A stretch of DNA of 64,000 nucleotides from Geofilum rubicundum JCM 15548 (GCF_000974365.1 NZ_BAZW01000005.1:1-64000), one strand, 5' to 3'; counted from the first letter of the stretch, positions 1 to 10,933 are shown. The notes: generated from the letters alone by a model not told the origin. Numbers and translations: made by a program.

Positions 1-140
1 AGGGGTGGGAAGGGTAAGTGGGGTTGATGGGGTAATTAGGTCAATAGGTTGATAGGTCAATAGGTTGAGAGGGGTAGGAAGGGTAAGAAGGGTAGGAAGG
101 GTTGATGGGGTAAGATGGGATAATAGGTTGTTAGGGGTTT
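1..140. repeat. G-rich low-complexity degenerate repeat
   Basis: The left edge is a purine-rich stretch on the plus strand made of variants of GGAAGGGT, AGGGTAAG and GTTGATGGGGTA. It contains one perfect tandem duplication of the 16-mer TAGGTCAATAGGTTGA at 37-52 and 53-68. It ends just before yaaA. No credible gene lies in it; a short open frame on the opposite strand is only a product of the biased composition. There is no spacer and repeat alternation, so it is not a CRISPR array. Confidence 0.7.
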
Positions 141-155
141 TTTAAATGGAGAGGT

Positions 156-926
156 ATGTTGATAGTTATTTCGCCGGCGAAGACGCTGGATTACGAAAGG
201 GAGATTCCTGATTACAAGGGGACGGTTATTCGGATGCCGGAGGAGGCGACTGAGTTGGCTGAGCAGTTGAGGGCTTTTTCTCCGGAGAAGCTTAAAAAGT
301 TGATGAAGATCAGTGATGCTTTGGCGCAGCTGAATGGGGAACGCTTTGTGGAGTGGCAATGGCCTTTCAGGCAGGAAGCGGTGCGTCCGGCTTTGCTGGC
401 CTTTAAGGGAGAGGTGTACAACGGATTGGATGCTTTGACCATGGAGCCGGGTGCTATGGAATATGCCCAAAAGTCCCTGCGTATTTTGTCGGGACTCTAC
501 GGGGTGTTGCGTCCCTTGGATAACATCATGCCGTACCGTCTGGAGATGGGCACCAAGCTAACTACCCGAAAGGGTAAGGACCTGTATGCCTTTTGGGGGG
601 ATAAAATAACCAGCCTTTTGAAGGCGGATATACAACAGGAAGGACACCGGTATCTTTTGAATTTGGCCAGTAAGGAGTATTTTTCGGCCATTCACACCGG
701 AAAGCTGGAGGTACCTGTTGTAACGCCGGTCTTTAAAGATTTTAAGAATGGCCAGTATAAAATTCTCAGTTTTTTTGCTAAAAAGGCCAGAGGGCTCATG
801 ACTCGTTATGTTATTGAAAATGAATTGACCAGGCCTGAAGAGTTGAAGGCTTTTAACCTGGATGGTTATCGGTATAATAGCGATATGACTGTGAATGACA
901 GTGAGTTGGTGTTTACAAGAGATTGA
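156..926 (+). CDS. yaaA: YaaA family peroxide-stress protein (UPF0246/DUF328)
   Basis: The 256-residue cytoplasmic product has the usual length and the conserved opening MLIVISPAKTLD of the YaaA family, followed by internal family blocks such as AFKGEVYNGLDA (about residues 83-94) and LSGLYGVLRPLD (about 111-122). In E. coli YaaA limits oxidative DNA and protein damage by lowering free iron during peroxide stress; that role is transferred by homology. The gene stands alone, and the superoxide dismutase about 1 kb downstream is on the other strand, so both being oxidative-stress genes may be chance. No clear promoter or terminator was identified around it. Confidence 0.9.
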   Translation: MLIVISPAKTLDYEREIPDYKGTVIRMPEEATELAEQLRAFSPEKLKKLMKISDALAQLNGERFVEWQWPFRQEAVRPALLAFKGEVYNGLDALTMEPGAMEYAQKSLRILSGLYGVLRPLDNIMPYRLEMGTKLTTRKGKDLYAFWGDKITSLLKADIQQEGHRYLLNLASKEYFSAIHTGKLEVPVVTPVFKDFKNGQYKILSFFAKKARGLMTRYVIENELTRPEELKAFNLDGYRYNSDMTVNDSELVFTRD

Positions 927-1177
927 TCTCACCGGCTGACGGTGTCACGCAGTGTCAGTCCTTAAAAATGGGTGGTATCATTGTTAAAACAAAACAGAAT
1001 GGTTATATTTCCATTATGTAACAACCTTTGAAGTGAGGTAACTTCAAGCCTTGGTTAAACAAGGGAGCAATTTGGGTTGTTTATAATGAGAACCGCCACC
1101 GGAATAGATGAGCAGATGGATGAAGGTGTGCGACGGTTTTTTTTGGGCAGACTATTAATAAATAAAAACCATATATT

Positions 1178-1891
1178 ATGAATCCATCACCTTATATCGA
1201 AAGGTATGGCAACCTCCTGAAGCAGGAGACGTTGCGTACATTGGAGGATCAGATTTTACCCAACACCTTTGTGTTGGAGGCCCCGGAACCTTTTCCGGGT
1301 TTCTTTGATTACTATTCTGATCATCCCATTGATAGCAAGCCTCTGTATGTCTATCTCGTGGTCAAGCAGTTGTACACACTCGAAGAGATTACCAGGGCAA
1401 CTCAAAACATACGAAAGTATTTTCAAAGTGACTTTAATGCGGCTGCCGGGGTTGTGAACCTCTATAACAAAGAATTTCATGTGATAAGGGTACGACATTT
1501 GGAAGATTATCACCAAATCCCTGAACTACAGGAGTGTTACATGGACGAAGGCATTGAATTCAGGAAAAAACCGGGTGGAAAACCTGAGGGGCCCGGCGTC
1601 ATTCGTATAAAGAAGTTTTTCATTTTAGATGAGAAGCATCCCGGCGCCTATTTTGATGTTACCGAAAAGGATCATGGTTATTTCACCATTCCTAAAAAGC
1701 TCAATTGGAAACATTTTGAAGACATTACAAAAAAGGTGAAGTTCAATTGGGAGCTATCGGCTTTTGATGCTGCCATTGGTCATTTTCATGTCAACTACGG
1801 TATTCAGGATATGATTCGGATTTATAATCCGCAAATGAACCTGGAATATCTAATGGATGTCCGGAAAATGTATTTGGACAGAATAAAATAA
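1178..1891 (+). CDS. conserved hypothetical protein
   Basis: The 237-residue product begins MNPSPYIERYGN and has no signal peptide or membrane segment, so it is probably cytoplasmic. I do not recognise its family. It is rich in aromatic and charged residues, has a Pro/Gly-rich stretch at about residues 130-140 (KKPGGKPEGPG) and no obvious nucleotide-binding or catalytic motif. The start is supported by an AT-rich leader directly upstream. A strong hairpin follows 10 bp after the stop, shared with the converging superoxide dismutase gene. Function unknown. Confidence 0.75.
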   Translation: MNPSPYIERYGNLLKQETLRTLEDQILPNTFVLEAPEPFPGFFDYYSDHPIDSKPLYVYLVVKQLYTLEEITRATQNIRKYFQSDFNAAAGVVNLYNKEFHVIRVRHLEDYHQIPELQECYMDEGIEFRKKPGGKPEGPGVIRIKKFFILDEKHPGAYFDVTEKDHGYFTIPKKLNWKHFEDITKKVKFNWELSAFDAAIGHFHVNYGIQDMIRIYNPQMNLEYLMDVRKMYLDRIK

Positions 1892-1895
1892 CCAT

Positions 1896-1925
1896 AAAAA
1901 GCCGCGCACTGCGCGGCTTTTTTTA
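1896..1925. terminator. bidirectional Rho-independent terminator
   Basis: A perfect 7-bp GC stem, GCCGCGC (1901-1907) and GCGCGGC (1911-1917) with loop ACT, is flanked by an A run on the left and a T run on the right. It can therefore stop transcription of the plus-strand gene ending at 1891 and the minus-strand superoxide dismutase ending at 1948. Confidence 0.9.
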
Positions 1926-1947
1926 TGGTCTGAGTTTATGGAAATGC

Positions 1948-2682
1948 TTATTGGGCTGCTGCATAACGTCGGTTCACTTCGTCCCAGTTCACCAGGTTCC
2001 AGAAGTTTTGGACATAGTCGCCCCGCTTGTTCTGATATTTCAAATAATAGGCATGCTCCCATACATCCAAGGTCAGAATGGGCGTTCCGTTCACTTCCAC
2101 TACATCCATTAAGGGGTTGTCCTGATTGGGTGTTCCGGTAACCGCTAATTTTCCATCGGCTTGAACCACTAACCATGACCAGCCACTACCAAACTGCCCG
2201 GTTGCCGCGCTGTTAAATTTCTCCTGAAAGGCTTCCATTGATCCAAAGTTTGCATTGATATCAGCAAGCAGCGCTTCAGAAGGTTCACCTTTTCCACCCG
2301 GTGCCAACATGGACCAGAAAAGGTTATGGTTGTAATAGCCACCGGCGTTGTTGCGGATAGTTGAACTTAAAGTAGAAATGTTTTCAAAAATAAAGTGGAG
2401 GGAGGCATTTTCTAAATCACTTCCTGCAACCGCCTTTTTGAAATTGTTGAAATACCCCTGGTGGTGTTTGCTGTAGTGCAGCTCCATGGTTTGCGCATCA
2501 ATATATGGCTCCAGCGCATCATAGGCATAGGGCAGTTCAAGAAAAGTATGTTCTACAGCCTCTCCTGCATAGGCAGGCGTGGTTTTCACTTCCGCTTCTT
2601 CTTGATTGTTGTCGGCCGTTGGCGTGGCGCAGGCTACTGCCCCAACCATCAAAGTACTTAATACTACTGTTCTTAGTTTCAT
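1948..2682 (-). CDS. exported lipoprotein superoxide dismutase (Fe/Mn type)
   Basis: This enzyme dismutates superoxide to peroxide and oxygen. The 244-residue protein starts with a lipoprotein signal (MKLRTVVLSTLMVGAVAC) and a short acidic linker, so the mature enzyme should be anchored outside the cytoplasm. The SOD body has the expected metal ligands: the first His in LHYSKHHQGY, the His in GGYYNHNLFW, and Asp and His in DVWEHAYY. GQFGSGWSW and NQDNPLM are also typical of the family. I cannot tell Fe from Mn use by eye. Ordinary SODs are about 200 residues and cytoplasmic; the extra 40 residues here are the signal and linker. It converges on the gene at 1178. Confidence 0.92.
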   Translation of the reverse strand: MKLRTVVLSTLMVGAVACATPTADNNQEEAEVKTTPAYAGEAVEHTFLELPYAYDALEPYIDAQTMELHYSKHHQGYFNNFKKAVAGSDLENASLHFIFENISTLSSTIRNNAGGYYNHNLFWSMLAPGGKGEPSEALLADINANFGSMEAFQEKFNSAATGQFGSGWSWLVVQADGKLAVTGTPNQDNPLMDVVEVNGTPILTLDVWEHAYYLKYQNKRGDYVQNFWNLVNWDEVNRRYAAAQ

Positions 2683-2835
2683 AATAGAAATATTTTTTGG
2701 GTTGTGTAACTACTATAAACAACAATAGCAGCCGCCAAATGGTTCAAAATCCCTGAATCGGAGGAGGTTTATCCGTGTGCAGATTTTAGACCGGGCAACC
2801 GTTAAGCAAAAGGCCAAAAGAATTTTCGATGATTG

Positions 2836-4790
2836 TTATTCCTGATTTTTCGTGTTCTTTTTCAAAAGGTCAATCAGCATGTCTCTTTTGATGGGTTTGG
2901 TGATGTAGTCACTGCAACCTGCCGCGAGCGCTTTGCTGCGGTCTTCGGTCATGGCGTAGGCCGTCTGGGCAATAATGGGAATGGTGGTATTAAAGGTTCT
3001 GATTTGTCGCGTGGCCTCCAATCCACTCATTTCCGGCATTTTTATATCCATTAAAACCACTGAAAGGTCGGGGTTTTCTTTTACCAAACGAACGGCTTCG
3101 GTGCCCGTTTCACATTTTATCCAGGCTATTTTATTGGCGTCCAAAATGGCACCGAGGTAGAGGGCGCTGAATTCATCATCCTCAGCAATTAATATTTTTA
3201 AATCGGGCAGCAACTCCATTTCTAAACTGGTTTTGTCCATGCCTGTATAATTTTCATCTTCTTTTTCGGGCAGTTTTGAGGTCAATGGCTGATAAGGAAC
3301 TGAAAAGGAGAAAGTACTTCCGTTTTCCTCTTCTGATTCCACCCTTATTTTTCCATTGAGCAGCTGAACATAGCCTTGAGCAATGGCCAATCCCAGTCCA
3401 ACCCCTTCAAAAGGACGGTTGGTGCCTGAATGGACTTGTGTAAATCGGTCAAATATGGCCTGTTTTTTATTTTCCGGAATACCCATTCCGGAATCCTTTA
3501 CATAAAAAATAAGTTCGTTATCCTTCAGGTAGTTGCCCATTTCAATGGTGCCATTATCGGTATATTTGAGTGCATTCGTCAATAAATTCGAAAGAATGGC
3601 TTCTACTTTATATTTGTCGGTGATTATTAAGGCGCTGGAATCGGTGATCTGTTGGCCAATCAATATTTCTAAGTTTTTTTTCTTCGCTTGCCGCAAAAAG
3701 AATTCATGGTGATAATGCATAATATCAACAGTGTTAACCTCTGTGAGCTTAACTTCTGATTGACCCGACTCAATTTTGGAAATCTCAATAATGTCGTTAA
3801 TGGTATCCAACAGCCTTTGACTGCTTTGATTCACCATTTCAAAGTACTTTTCTTTTTTCTCATCGTTGATGCCAGGCGTCTGCAATAACTCCAGAAAACC
3901 AACGATGCCATTCATTGGGGTGCGGATTTCATGGCTGACGTTGGCCAGGAAGGCCGACTTTAAACGGTCGCTTTCTTCTGCTTTTTCTTTGGCTTTGCGT
4001 AAGTCCTGTTCGTTTTTGAGTCGATCGGTAATATCCCGGGCTACAGCAAGAGCCGCTATTTGTCCGTTGTAACGTATTTGAGAAGCATTAACTTCCACCG
4101 GAATTACCTGGCCTGTTTTAGAGGTATGCCAGGTTTCAAAGGTCTGAATCTCATTCTTAGACATAGTTTTCGGCATGGCTTTCATTTCATCGGGATTCAT
4201 ATGTTTGTCAATGCCGACTAATCCTATGTTCAGCAATTCGTCTCTAGTGTATCCGAGGGAAGTACATGCTTGTTGGTTGATATCCAAAATTTGGCATTGC
4301 TGGTCAATGATCCAAACCGTTTCTTTCATGGCATTGATGATGCCTTTGGTTTCTTCCAGGCTTTCCTTAAGCTTTTGCTCAAATTGCACTTTCGCTGCAA
4401 TGTTTTGACTGGTTTTTAGGGCTTCCTGTATGGCATAGGGGAGTCGTTTAATTTGTTCTTTTAGTACATAGTCGTTGGCGCCTGCTTCATACAGGCTACG
4501 GCCGTGGCTTCATTAATAGAGCCAGTGAGAACAATAAAGGGCAATATGGGATTGTGTTCACGGGCAATTTGCAGGGCCTGCATGCCGTCAAATATGGGCA
4601 TGGAATAATCTGATACGATTACATCAGGATTAAAATCAATTAACTGGTGTCGAAAACCCTCTTCGGTATCGGTTATAACCGATGTGAATTCGATGCCCGC
4701 CGATTTAACTTCCCGCTGGGCCATTTCTGCATCGGTGGGGAGGTCTTCAACAAACAGGATGCGTATCTTTTCTTCCGGACGGCTGGTCAT
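2836..4790 (-). CDS. hybrid sensor kinase, REC-PAS-HisKA-HATPase-REC (one frameshift)
   Basis: Correcting one lost base in an A run (plus-strand 4486-4487) gives one 651-residue cytoplasmic protein. Its order is a receiver domain (about 1-120, VIVSDYSMP with phospho-Asp), a PAS domain (about 140-255), HisKA with the His box NVSHEIRTPMNG (near 282), HATPase (GVGLGLAIAQGY) and a second receiver (ILIAEDDE, VVLMDIKMPEMSG) at the C-terminus. Without correction it reads as a 109-residue receiver fragment and a separate 517-residue kinase. An N-terminal receiver suggests it accepts phosphate from the kinase encoded 51 bp upstream. It is the last gene of a three-gene minus-strand operon. No DNA-binding output domain is present, so its target is unknown. 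Confidence 0.85.
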
Positions 4791-4841
4791 TTTGGTGTTT
4801 TTGTTTTTGGGTTTGGTGGTTGAAATTATTAACCTAACGAT

Positions 4842-7069
4842 TTATTGTTTGGGTAATGTAAAATAAAATGTGGCGCCCTGACCCACTTCTCCTTCTGCCC
4901 ATACCTGACCACCATGCCGGCGAATGATGCGCTGAACGGTAGCCAGTCCCACACCGGTGCCTTCAAATTCATCATCGCGATGCAAGCGTTGAAAAACACC
5001 AAATAATTTCTTTTTATAAGCACTATTAAAACCGGCGCCCTTGTCTTTAACGAAAAACAGCAGGTCTGATTCACGTTCTTCAGCCCCAATCTCAATTTCT
5101 TTAACAGGTGATTTGGCGCTGTATTTGATGGCATTGCCGATGAGGTTTTGCCAGACCTGTTTTATTAATCCTCCATCACACAATACCTTTGGCAGGGGAT
5201 GAAGCACAAATTTATAACTTTTTTGATGGATACTGTCTGTTAAACCAATAAATATTGATCGGGCCATTTCCCCCATATCTACTGGCATCAGGGTTAAATT
5301 GGTCTTGAATACCCTTGACAATCTCAGCAAATCGGTAATTAACTGTTCCATTTTAAGGGTGTTGCTGCGAATCACGTGGATAAAGCGTTTGCCTTCATCG
5401 TCGAGCAGGGGGGCATAATCATGAATAAGAAATTCGGCATAACCATTTATGGCTCTGAGAGGAGCGCGTAAATCGTGCGATACTGAATAGGTAAAGGCTT
5501 CCAGTTCGTGGTTCGATAACTCCAGTTTTTTGCGCTCTTCTTTTAATTCTGCTGAAATGGCATTGAGATCTCCCACCAGAAAAAGCATGGCTCTTTGGTT
5601 TTTATTGAGGGATTCTATTTTTTCTTCCAGCTCCGCAGTTCGCTCCGCCACTTTTAATTCCAGATCATTTTTCAGGTTCATTAACTCCTGTTGCGCCATA
5701 TGCCGTCGCGTAATATCCCTGAAAGAAATGACCGAGCCGGTGATTTGGCCACTTTTTATCACCGGATAGGCATAATATTCAGAAAGAAAGCTCGTGCCAT
5801 CCGATCGCCAAAACATTTCGCCTTCCACAAAGGTGCCTTTTGATTGTTGAATGGCTTCATGAATTTTGCAGGTTTCAATAGAGTAGTTTGAGCCATCGTT
5901 ATGGGTATGGTGCATCAAAAGGTGCATGTTTTGTCCGAGGACTTCATCGGGTGAAATAAAACCAAGCAATTTCAATGCGGACTGGTTGATGAAAGTGCAG
6001 TTGCCTTTCAAATCGATGCCGTATATGCCTTCAGCAGTAGAGTTAAGCAAGAGGCGCACCTGTTGCTCACTTTGCAGTAGATGGTTCTTTTGTCGCTCAA
6101 GCAGAAAAAGGGTTTGACGGTGATCTTGCACTTCCCGTTTCAGTCGTTTGGTTCGTTTCCGAATTTGACGCCTGAGGGTGTAAATCCATATTCCTACCAA
6201 AATCAAAATGAGTATAATCAAATAGAGAACAAAGTTTTCTAATGCTTCTCTCGAGGTGGTGCGCCCCAAAATATCCGGGCCGAACCATTTCGACTGGATG
6301 GTTTTGTAGGAGTCGTTGGCAATAACAATGGAGAGTCCTTCGTTGAATTTGGTCAGAAGCGAGGCATTGCCTTTTTGCACGGCAAAGCAATAGTCCTGTT
6401 GAAAATTGGGTAAGGACAGGTTAAGTGTTTCAATGTTGTTAATGCCCAGTTCACGAATGACGTTGAGTCCGGTGACTTGTTGTACCAAAAGCACGTCATG
6501 TTGGCCTTCAGCCAGTCGCAAAAAAGCTTCCTGCAAAGTGTTGTAGGTGAAAATGTAAGGTGAGAGGTGATGTCGGCGTGCATACTCTTCGGCGTTATCT
6601 CCTTTCATCACAACGATTTCCTTTGTGTTTAAATTCGCAGTGCTGATGTCGGACGCGCTGCCTTTTCTGATAAAAGCTGCGCCTTGCAGGGTCAGGTAGG
6701 GCATGGAAAAATCATACAGGGATTCCCGTTCGGGGGTGCGCCCCATAATTGGAAGAGCATCAATGCGGCCATGTGCCAGATCTGCTTTTAAGTGAGTCCA
6801 TATTCCGCTTTTGAAAACCAGATGTAGCCCGACGCATCCGCCACAGCCTTCAATAGTTCTATGGAAAAGCCATCGGCTTTTCCATGAGCATTGAGCACAC
6901 AGTAGGGAGGATAGTTGATTTCAGCCCCGACCAAAAGGGTGTCACTTATCGAATATCTGGCAGAGCGGTAATTGGGTTGTGCCAACAGGTGCAACGGAAA
7001 GGCCAACAGCAGAGCCCATAGAGTCATTGTCTGGAAAAATCTTATTTTTAGAAAATCATGACGCACCAT
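4842..7069 (-). CDS. SBP_bac_3-PAS sensor histidine kinase (one frameshift)
   Basis: Restoring one base in a G run (plus-strand 6818-6819, read as CC) joins two frames into a 742-residue protein. The N-terminus is a signal or anchor segment, then an extracytoplasmic solute-binding-like domain (about 35-270, with EINYPPYCVLN and GRTPERE), a membrane segment (about 278-300), a coiled coil, a PAS domain (about 340-455), HisKA of the phytochrome-kinase type (YSVSHDLRAPLRAING, His near 530) and HATPase (NLIGNAIKYS, GTGVGLATVQRI). The periplasmic module should bind a small polar ligand such as an amino acid, by family. It starts 9 bp after the stop of the upstream kinase-less sensor gene and is followed by the hybrid kinase gene, so the three are probably co-transcribed and functionally linked. 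Confidence 0.87.
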
Positions 7070-7078
7070 TGGCCTTAT

Positions 7079-8533
7079 TTAGTGGATGTCTTGCTTGTTT
7101 TTAAGTCGTTTGATCTCGGAACGAAGCTCCTCCATGCGCAATTCCCGTTCAATGGTAACTTCCCTGAAATGTTCCAGCTCAGAAATGCGCAGATTGAGTT
7201 CCTGGGTCTTTTCTTTTACCTGTCTTTCCAGTTTTTCTGGTATTTGAAAGCGCTCTTCTTCCAGTTTTGTTTTTTCGGTGATGTCTTCCACAAATCCTAT
7301 GAGTTTGTCTTCTTCTATTTTAACGGCGTTAACCGACCAGTGGCGAATTTCGCCCGACTTGCTCCTGAAGGGCATTGTACCCTCGGCACGGCCTTCCGTT
7401 ACCAGTTGATTAAAATGATGGGCGGCGCCCTTTCGACCCGATTCCGGTATGAGGTCCGCAATGGTCAGGTTTTTTAATTCCTGTTCCTGGTAGCCGGTAA
7501 TAGAGCAGGCTGCAGGATTCACATCGATGTATCTGCCCCGGGTGTCGGCCACGAACATGCCTATGGGTGAACTTTCAAAATAGCCACGAAACTTATCTTC
7601 CTGGTTATGCAGCAGGCGCTGTTGGTCTTTTATCTGCCTGGATAATTTTTGTATTTGGCCCTGCTTTGATTTTAAAAGGATAATAAAAGCGACCATTGAA
7701 ATGAGCACTATAACAACGAGGAATAGTTTGTTCGGGTTGCTATTTGGTAGCGGTTCCGAGAGGGTGTATTTTTGAAGCGTGCTATAGTAGAAGGATCGGG
7801 GCGTATTTTTCCATACGGTGAGGTAAAGGTCGATGGTATTGATAAGGGAGGTGTCGCCGGAGGGGTGTATAGCAAAATAGAGGGTGACCGGGTTAAAAAT
7901 AAGGCTTGTTTTTCGGAGATCAAATTCTGAGGCATTCAAATCTCCAAAAAAGACATTGGTGATGGCTGCATCTGCCACCTCGATGCTGACCAGGGACAAA
8001 GCTTCGGTGAAGGAGCCTGCTGTGACTTCTGTATAAGGAAAGCCATAGCCTTTCATCGTTTGGCGAAAGTTGCTTTGCTGTACTGAGCCATTCAAAAGGG
8101 CCACGCGTTTTCCGCTCAAATCGCCTAGTTGGTGTATCTCCTTATTGTTTTTCACATAGATCTGTGACCAGCTTTCAAGCACAGGAATGGTATTGAATTC
8201 AAAGTGGTTTTTGCGTTCAGAAGTGATGGCAACATCCGGCAATAAATCAATGCTGCCATTTTCGAGTTGATGTAAACACTCCTCCCAGGTAGAAAAGTGA
8301 TAGTTGATTTTCCAATTGTCAATGGTGGCTATCTGATTCAGCAGGTCAACGAAAATACCTGATGGCTGCCCGCTTTTGTCTATAAATATTTTAGGTGGAT
8401 TGTCATAAATACCAACGTTCACCACCTTTTGGGTTGCATAACCAACGTTTCCCAAGGCCCAGAGCATTATAAAAGTCAGGAAGATCAACAGAGCAGGAGT
8501 GCCTACGGTTATGCTAATTCCTCTTGACTTCAT
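7079..8533 (-). CDS. SBP_bac_3-PAS sensor protein without kinase domain
   Basis: The intact 484-residue protein has an N-terminal membrane anchor or signal (about 10-33), an SBP_bac_3 domain (about 38-265, starting VVNVGIYDNPPK), a second membrane segment (about 273-292), a PAS domain (about 315-425, SSPIGMFVADTRG and DITEKTKLEE) and a long C-terminal coiled coil ending at the stop. There is no HisKA, HATPase, GGDEF or other output module, and no frameshift near the end could add one: the next start lies 9 bp downstream and opens a new signal peptide. It may act as a partner or decoy receptor for the kinase it precedes, perhaps by coiled-coil pairing; that is inference. First gene of the operon, transcribed away from the GH10 gene. 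Confidence 0.85.
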   Translation of the reverse strand: MKSRGISITVGTPALLIFLTFIMLWALGNVGYATQKVVNVGIYDNPPKIFIDKSGQPSGIFVDLLNQIATIDNWKINYHFSTWEECLHQLENGSIDLLPDVAITSERKNHFEFNTIPVLESWSQIYVKNNKEIHQLGDLSGKRVALLNGSVQQSNFRQTMKGYGFPYTEVTAGSFTEALSLVSIEVADAAITNVFFGDLNASEFDLRKTSLIFNPVTLYFAIHPSGDTSLINTIDLYLTVWKNTPRSFYYSTLQKYTLSEPLPNSNPNKLFLVVIVLISMVAFIILLKSKQGQIQKLSRQIKDQQRLLHNQEDKFRGYFESSPIGMFVADTRGRYIDVNPAACSITGYQEQELKNLTIADLIPESGRKGAAHHFNQLVTEGRAEGTMPFRSKSGEIRHWSVNAVKIEEDKLIGFVEDITEKTKLEEERFQIPEKLERQVKEKTQELNLRISELEHFREVTIERELRMEELRSEIKRLKNKQDIH

Positions 8534-8789
8534 AGATTTTTAATATTGAAGGTTCAGACCCTTTCTCTTGTGGTCACTAGCTATAAATATAAAAAATAAT
8601 AAGTTATTATCCATTTTTGTATGAAAATAAGTTTCAGAGTTAAGGAATCTTCATTTCTGCATAATTTCGACTATTTTCACAGAAATGACCACCTTAGTGT
8701 CGCCCAAATCTTAAAAAAATGTTCCCTATTTTACATCCGGCCTTGCAGAACATTGGAACCCTATTTTTTAAAAATATATACATCTTATT

Positions 8790-10879
8790 ATGAAGTTATT
8801 GTTGTTGGTTTTGTTGGTGTTGAGTCCCATGGTGGGTAATCGTATTCAGGCTCAGTCGGAAACGCCACCTTCCTGCGTTATTACCTATCCGCATACCAAT
8901 GCCTATTACCAGGCAGGAACAGATCTGCTCATCCGGTATATTCGACTGGAATCGGGGGAAGCGGACCTGAGCGCCCTGTTGAAAAGGTGGTGTTTTATGT
9001 GGATGGGAATATCGTGCATGAGACATCGACCCATTCCTTCGGTACCTATTCTTTTTTGTGGGAGAATCTGGAAGCTGGAAGCTACCGAATTACTGCCCGT
9101 GCCATCAATGACCAATCGGTTGATTTTGTTTCGGCCGGTGTATTGGTTACTGTGGGTACAGATGCTGTTGTGAAGAGGGGTTTGAGTGCCGGAAAGGGTA
9201 AGTACCTCGGAAATATCATTGGATATAGCGGTGTCAGAAGTGATTTTCTTCAATACTGGAATGGGGTTACGGCCGAAAATGGTTCAAAATGGGGAGTGGT
9301 TGAGGGCACCAGAGATGTTATGAATTGGACCAATTCGGATGTTGCCTATTATTTAGCTGAAATCAATCATTTGAGCTATCGTTATCATGCCATTGCCTGG
9401 GGGAGTCAATACCCGTCGTGGATAGAAGGCTTAAGTTCAGATGTAACCGCCTTTAGAGCGGAAATGGAAGAGTACATGGCAGCCATCGCTGAGAGATATA
9501 CTCATATCGACCAGATCGATGTGCTCAATGAAAATTTGTACTTGAATACCTACAATGGAAAAGAGCATGCCGCTGGCACGCCCTTTTTCAGGGAAGGCCT
9601 CGGTGGGCCGGGTGAAACGGGCTACGACTGGGCTATCTGGCTGTTTCAAAAAGCCAGGGAGTATTTTCCCAATTCAAGGTTGGTAATGAATGATTTTGAG
9701 TTGGAGAACAACCCCGATGGCATCCATGAAATGTTGGATGTGGTCAAAGTCTTGCGCGACCGAGGATTAATTGATGGTTTTGGCACCCAGGCCCATACCT
9801 TCAATGTGGACGGTATGGCCAATCAGACCGGTCTCTTAAAAACGCGCATCGATCTGATGGCCTCTGGAGGTGTTCCGGTTTATGTGACAGAACTGGATTT
9901 AACAGGGAATTCTAACACTGAAGCCTCGCAACTGTATAGCTATCAAAACATATTTCCGGTTTTTTGGAAACATCCTGCTGTTGCCGGTATTACGCTTTGG
10001 GGATATGTGGAAGGCAGTACCTGGAAGACAGGAACCGGTTTGCTCAATGAAGATGGTTCAAAGCGTTCGGCCATGCTCTGGCTGGAGAGCTATATGAACA
10101 GTCAGCCTGACCTCGGATACCCCCATTTTGGTGACGGCGTGGTTTCGGAAAGCGATTTGATTTTGAATGGCGAATTTGACATCAATCTGGAGGGCTGGAC
10201 CATTCAGAACAACAGCGGCGCAGCGGGCACCATGGAGGTGGTAACAGGTGCCGGTCTGTCAGGCAGCAAGGCGCTTAAAGTATGCCCCGCTGCACATAAT
10301 CCCGGTACTGCCAACTGGCATGTTCAGGTCCGCTACGAAACGCCAATAGAGATGGGCAAGACTTATTCGCTGTCCTTTTCGGCCAAAGCAGATGCTGCCA
10401 GGTCACTTGGGGTGGCCGTGCAAAGAGATGGCGGAGATTATGCCACTCATTTTGGACGAAGCGAAAATTTAACAGTCAACGTTCAGGATTTCAGTTATTC
10501 TTATGTCTCAGCTGTAACGGATGCAACAGCCAAACTTAAATTTTATTTAGGCGGGAATGCCACTTGTGTCTATATTGACAATGTAAGATTTGTGGATCAG
10601 TCAGGTGCAACCACTCTCAAAGAACCGCTTCAGTCAAATGAGGACGCGACATGGTCTGTCTTTCCAAATCCTTTTGATCATCAAATAGTGGTAGACAGTC
10701 AAGTGACCAGTCGCTCAGATGTTCTTTACCATATTTTTAATATGAACGGTCAGTTAGCCTCACACGGCAGACTGAATGAGCAGGGCGTAATTGCCTCCAA
10801 TCACATGAAAGCGGGTGTTTACTTTTTGCGGCTTGAAAGTGTCGGTGCTATGGAAACCATTAAAATTGTAAAGCATTAA
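8790..10879 (+). CDS. T9SS-exported GH10 family enzyme, probable endo-xylanase (one frameshift)
   Basis: One lost base near 8938-8941 splits the frame; corrected, it encodes 696 residues. Order: signal peptide (1-22), Ig-like domain (about 25-130, VEKVVFYVDG), GH10 domain (about 140-430), a carbohydrate-binding-like beta-sandwich (about 445-610, from LILNGEFDINLEGW) and a T9SS type-A sorting domain (FPNPFDHQIVVDS to IKIVKH at the end). Catalytic Glu candidates are in IDVLNEN (acid/base) and VTELDL (nucleophile). The domain is divergent: the usual WHxQ stretch reads AIAWGSQYPSW, so the substrate could be a xylan variant. It should be cell-surface or secreted. It is monocistronic, followed by a strong terminator. 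The 256-bp gap upstream shows no operator of the xylan-locus type. Confidence 0.88.
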
Positions 10880-10933
10880 GCTTTAATTCATTTGCGCAAG
10901 GCGGCAAAAAAAGCGTATAAATTTTGATTAATC

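Noticed and set aside
1-140. CRISPR array or tandem-repeat gene at the left edge
   Set aside because: The repeats are degenerate, short and without unique spacers; only one perfect 16-bp duplication occurs.
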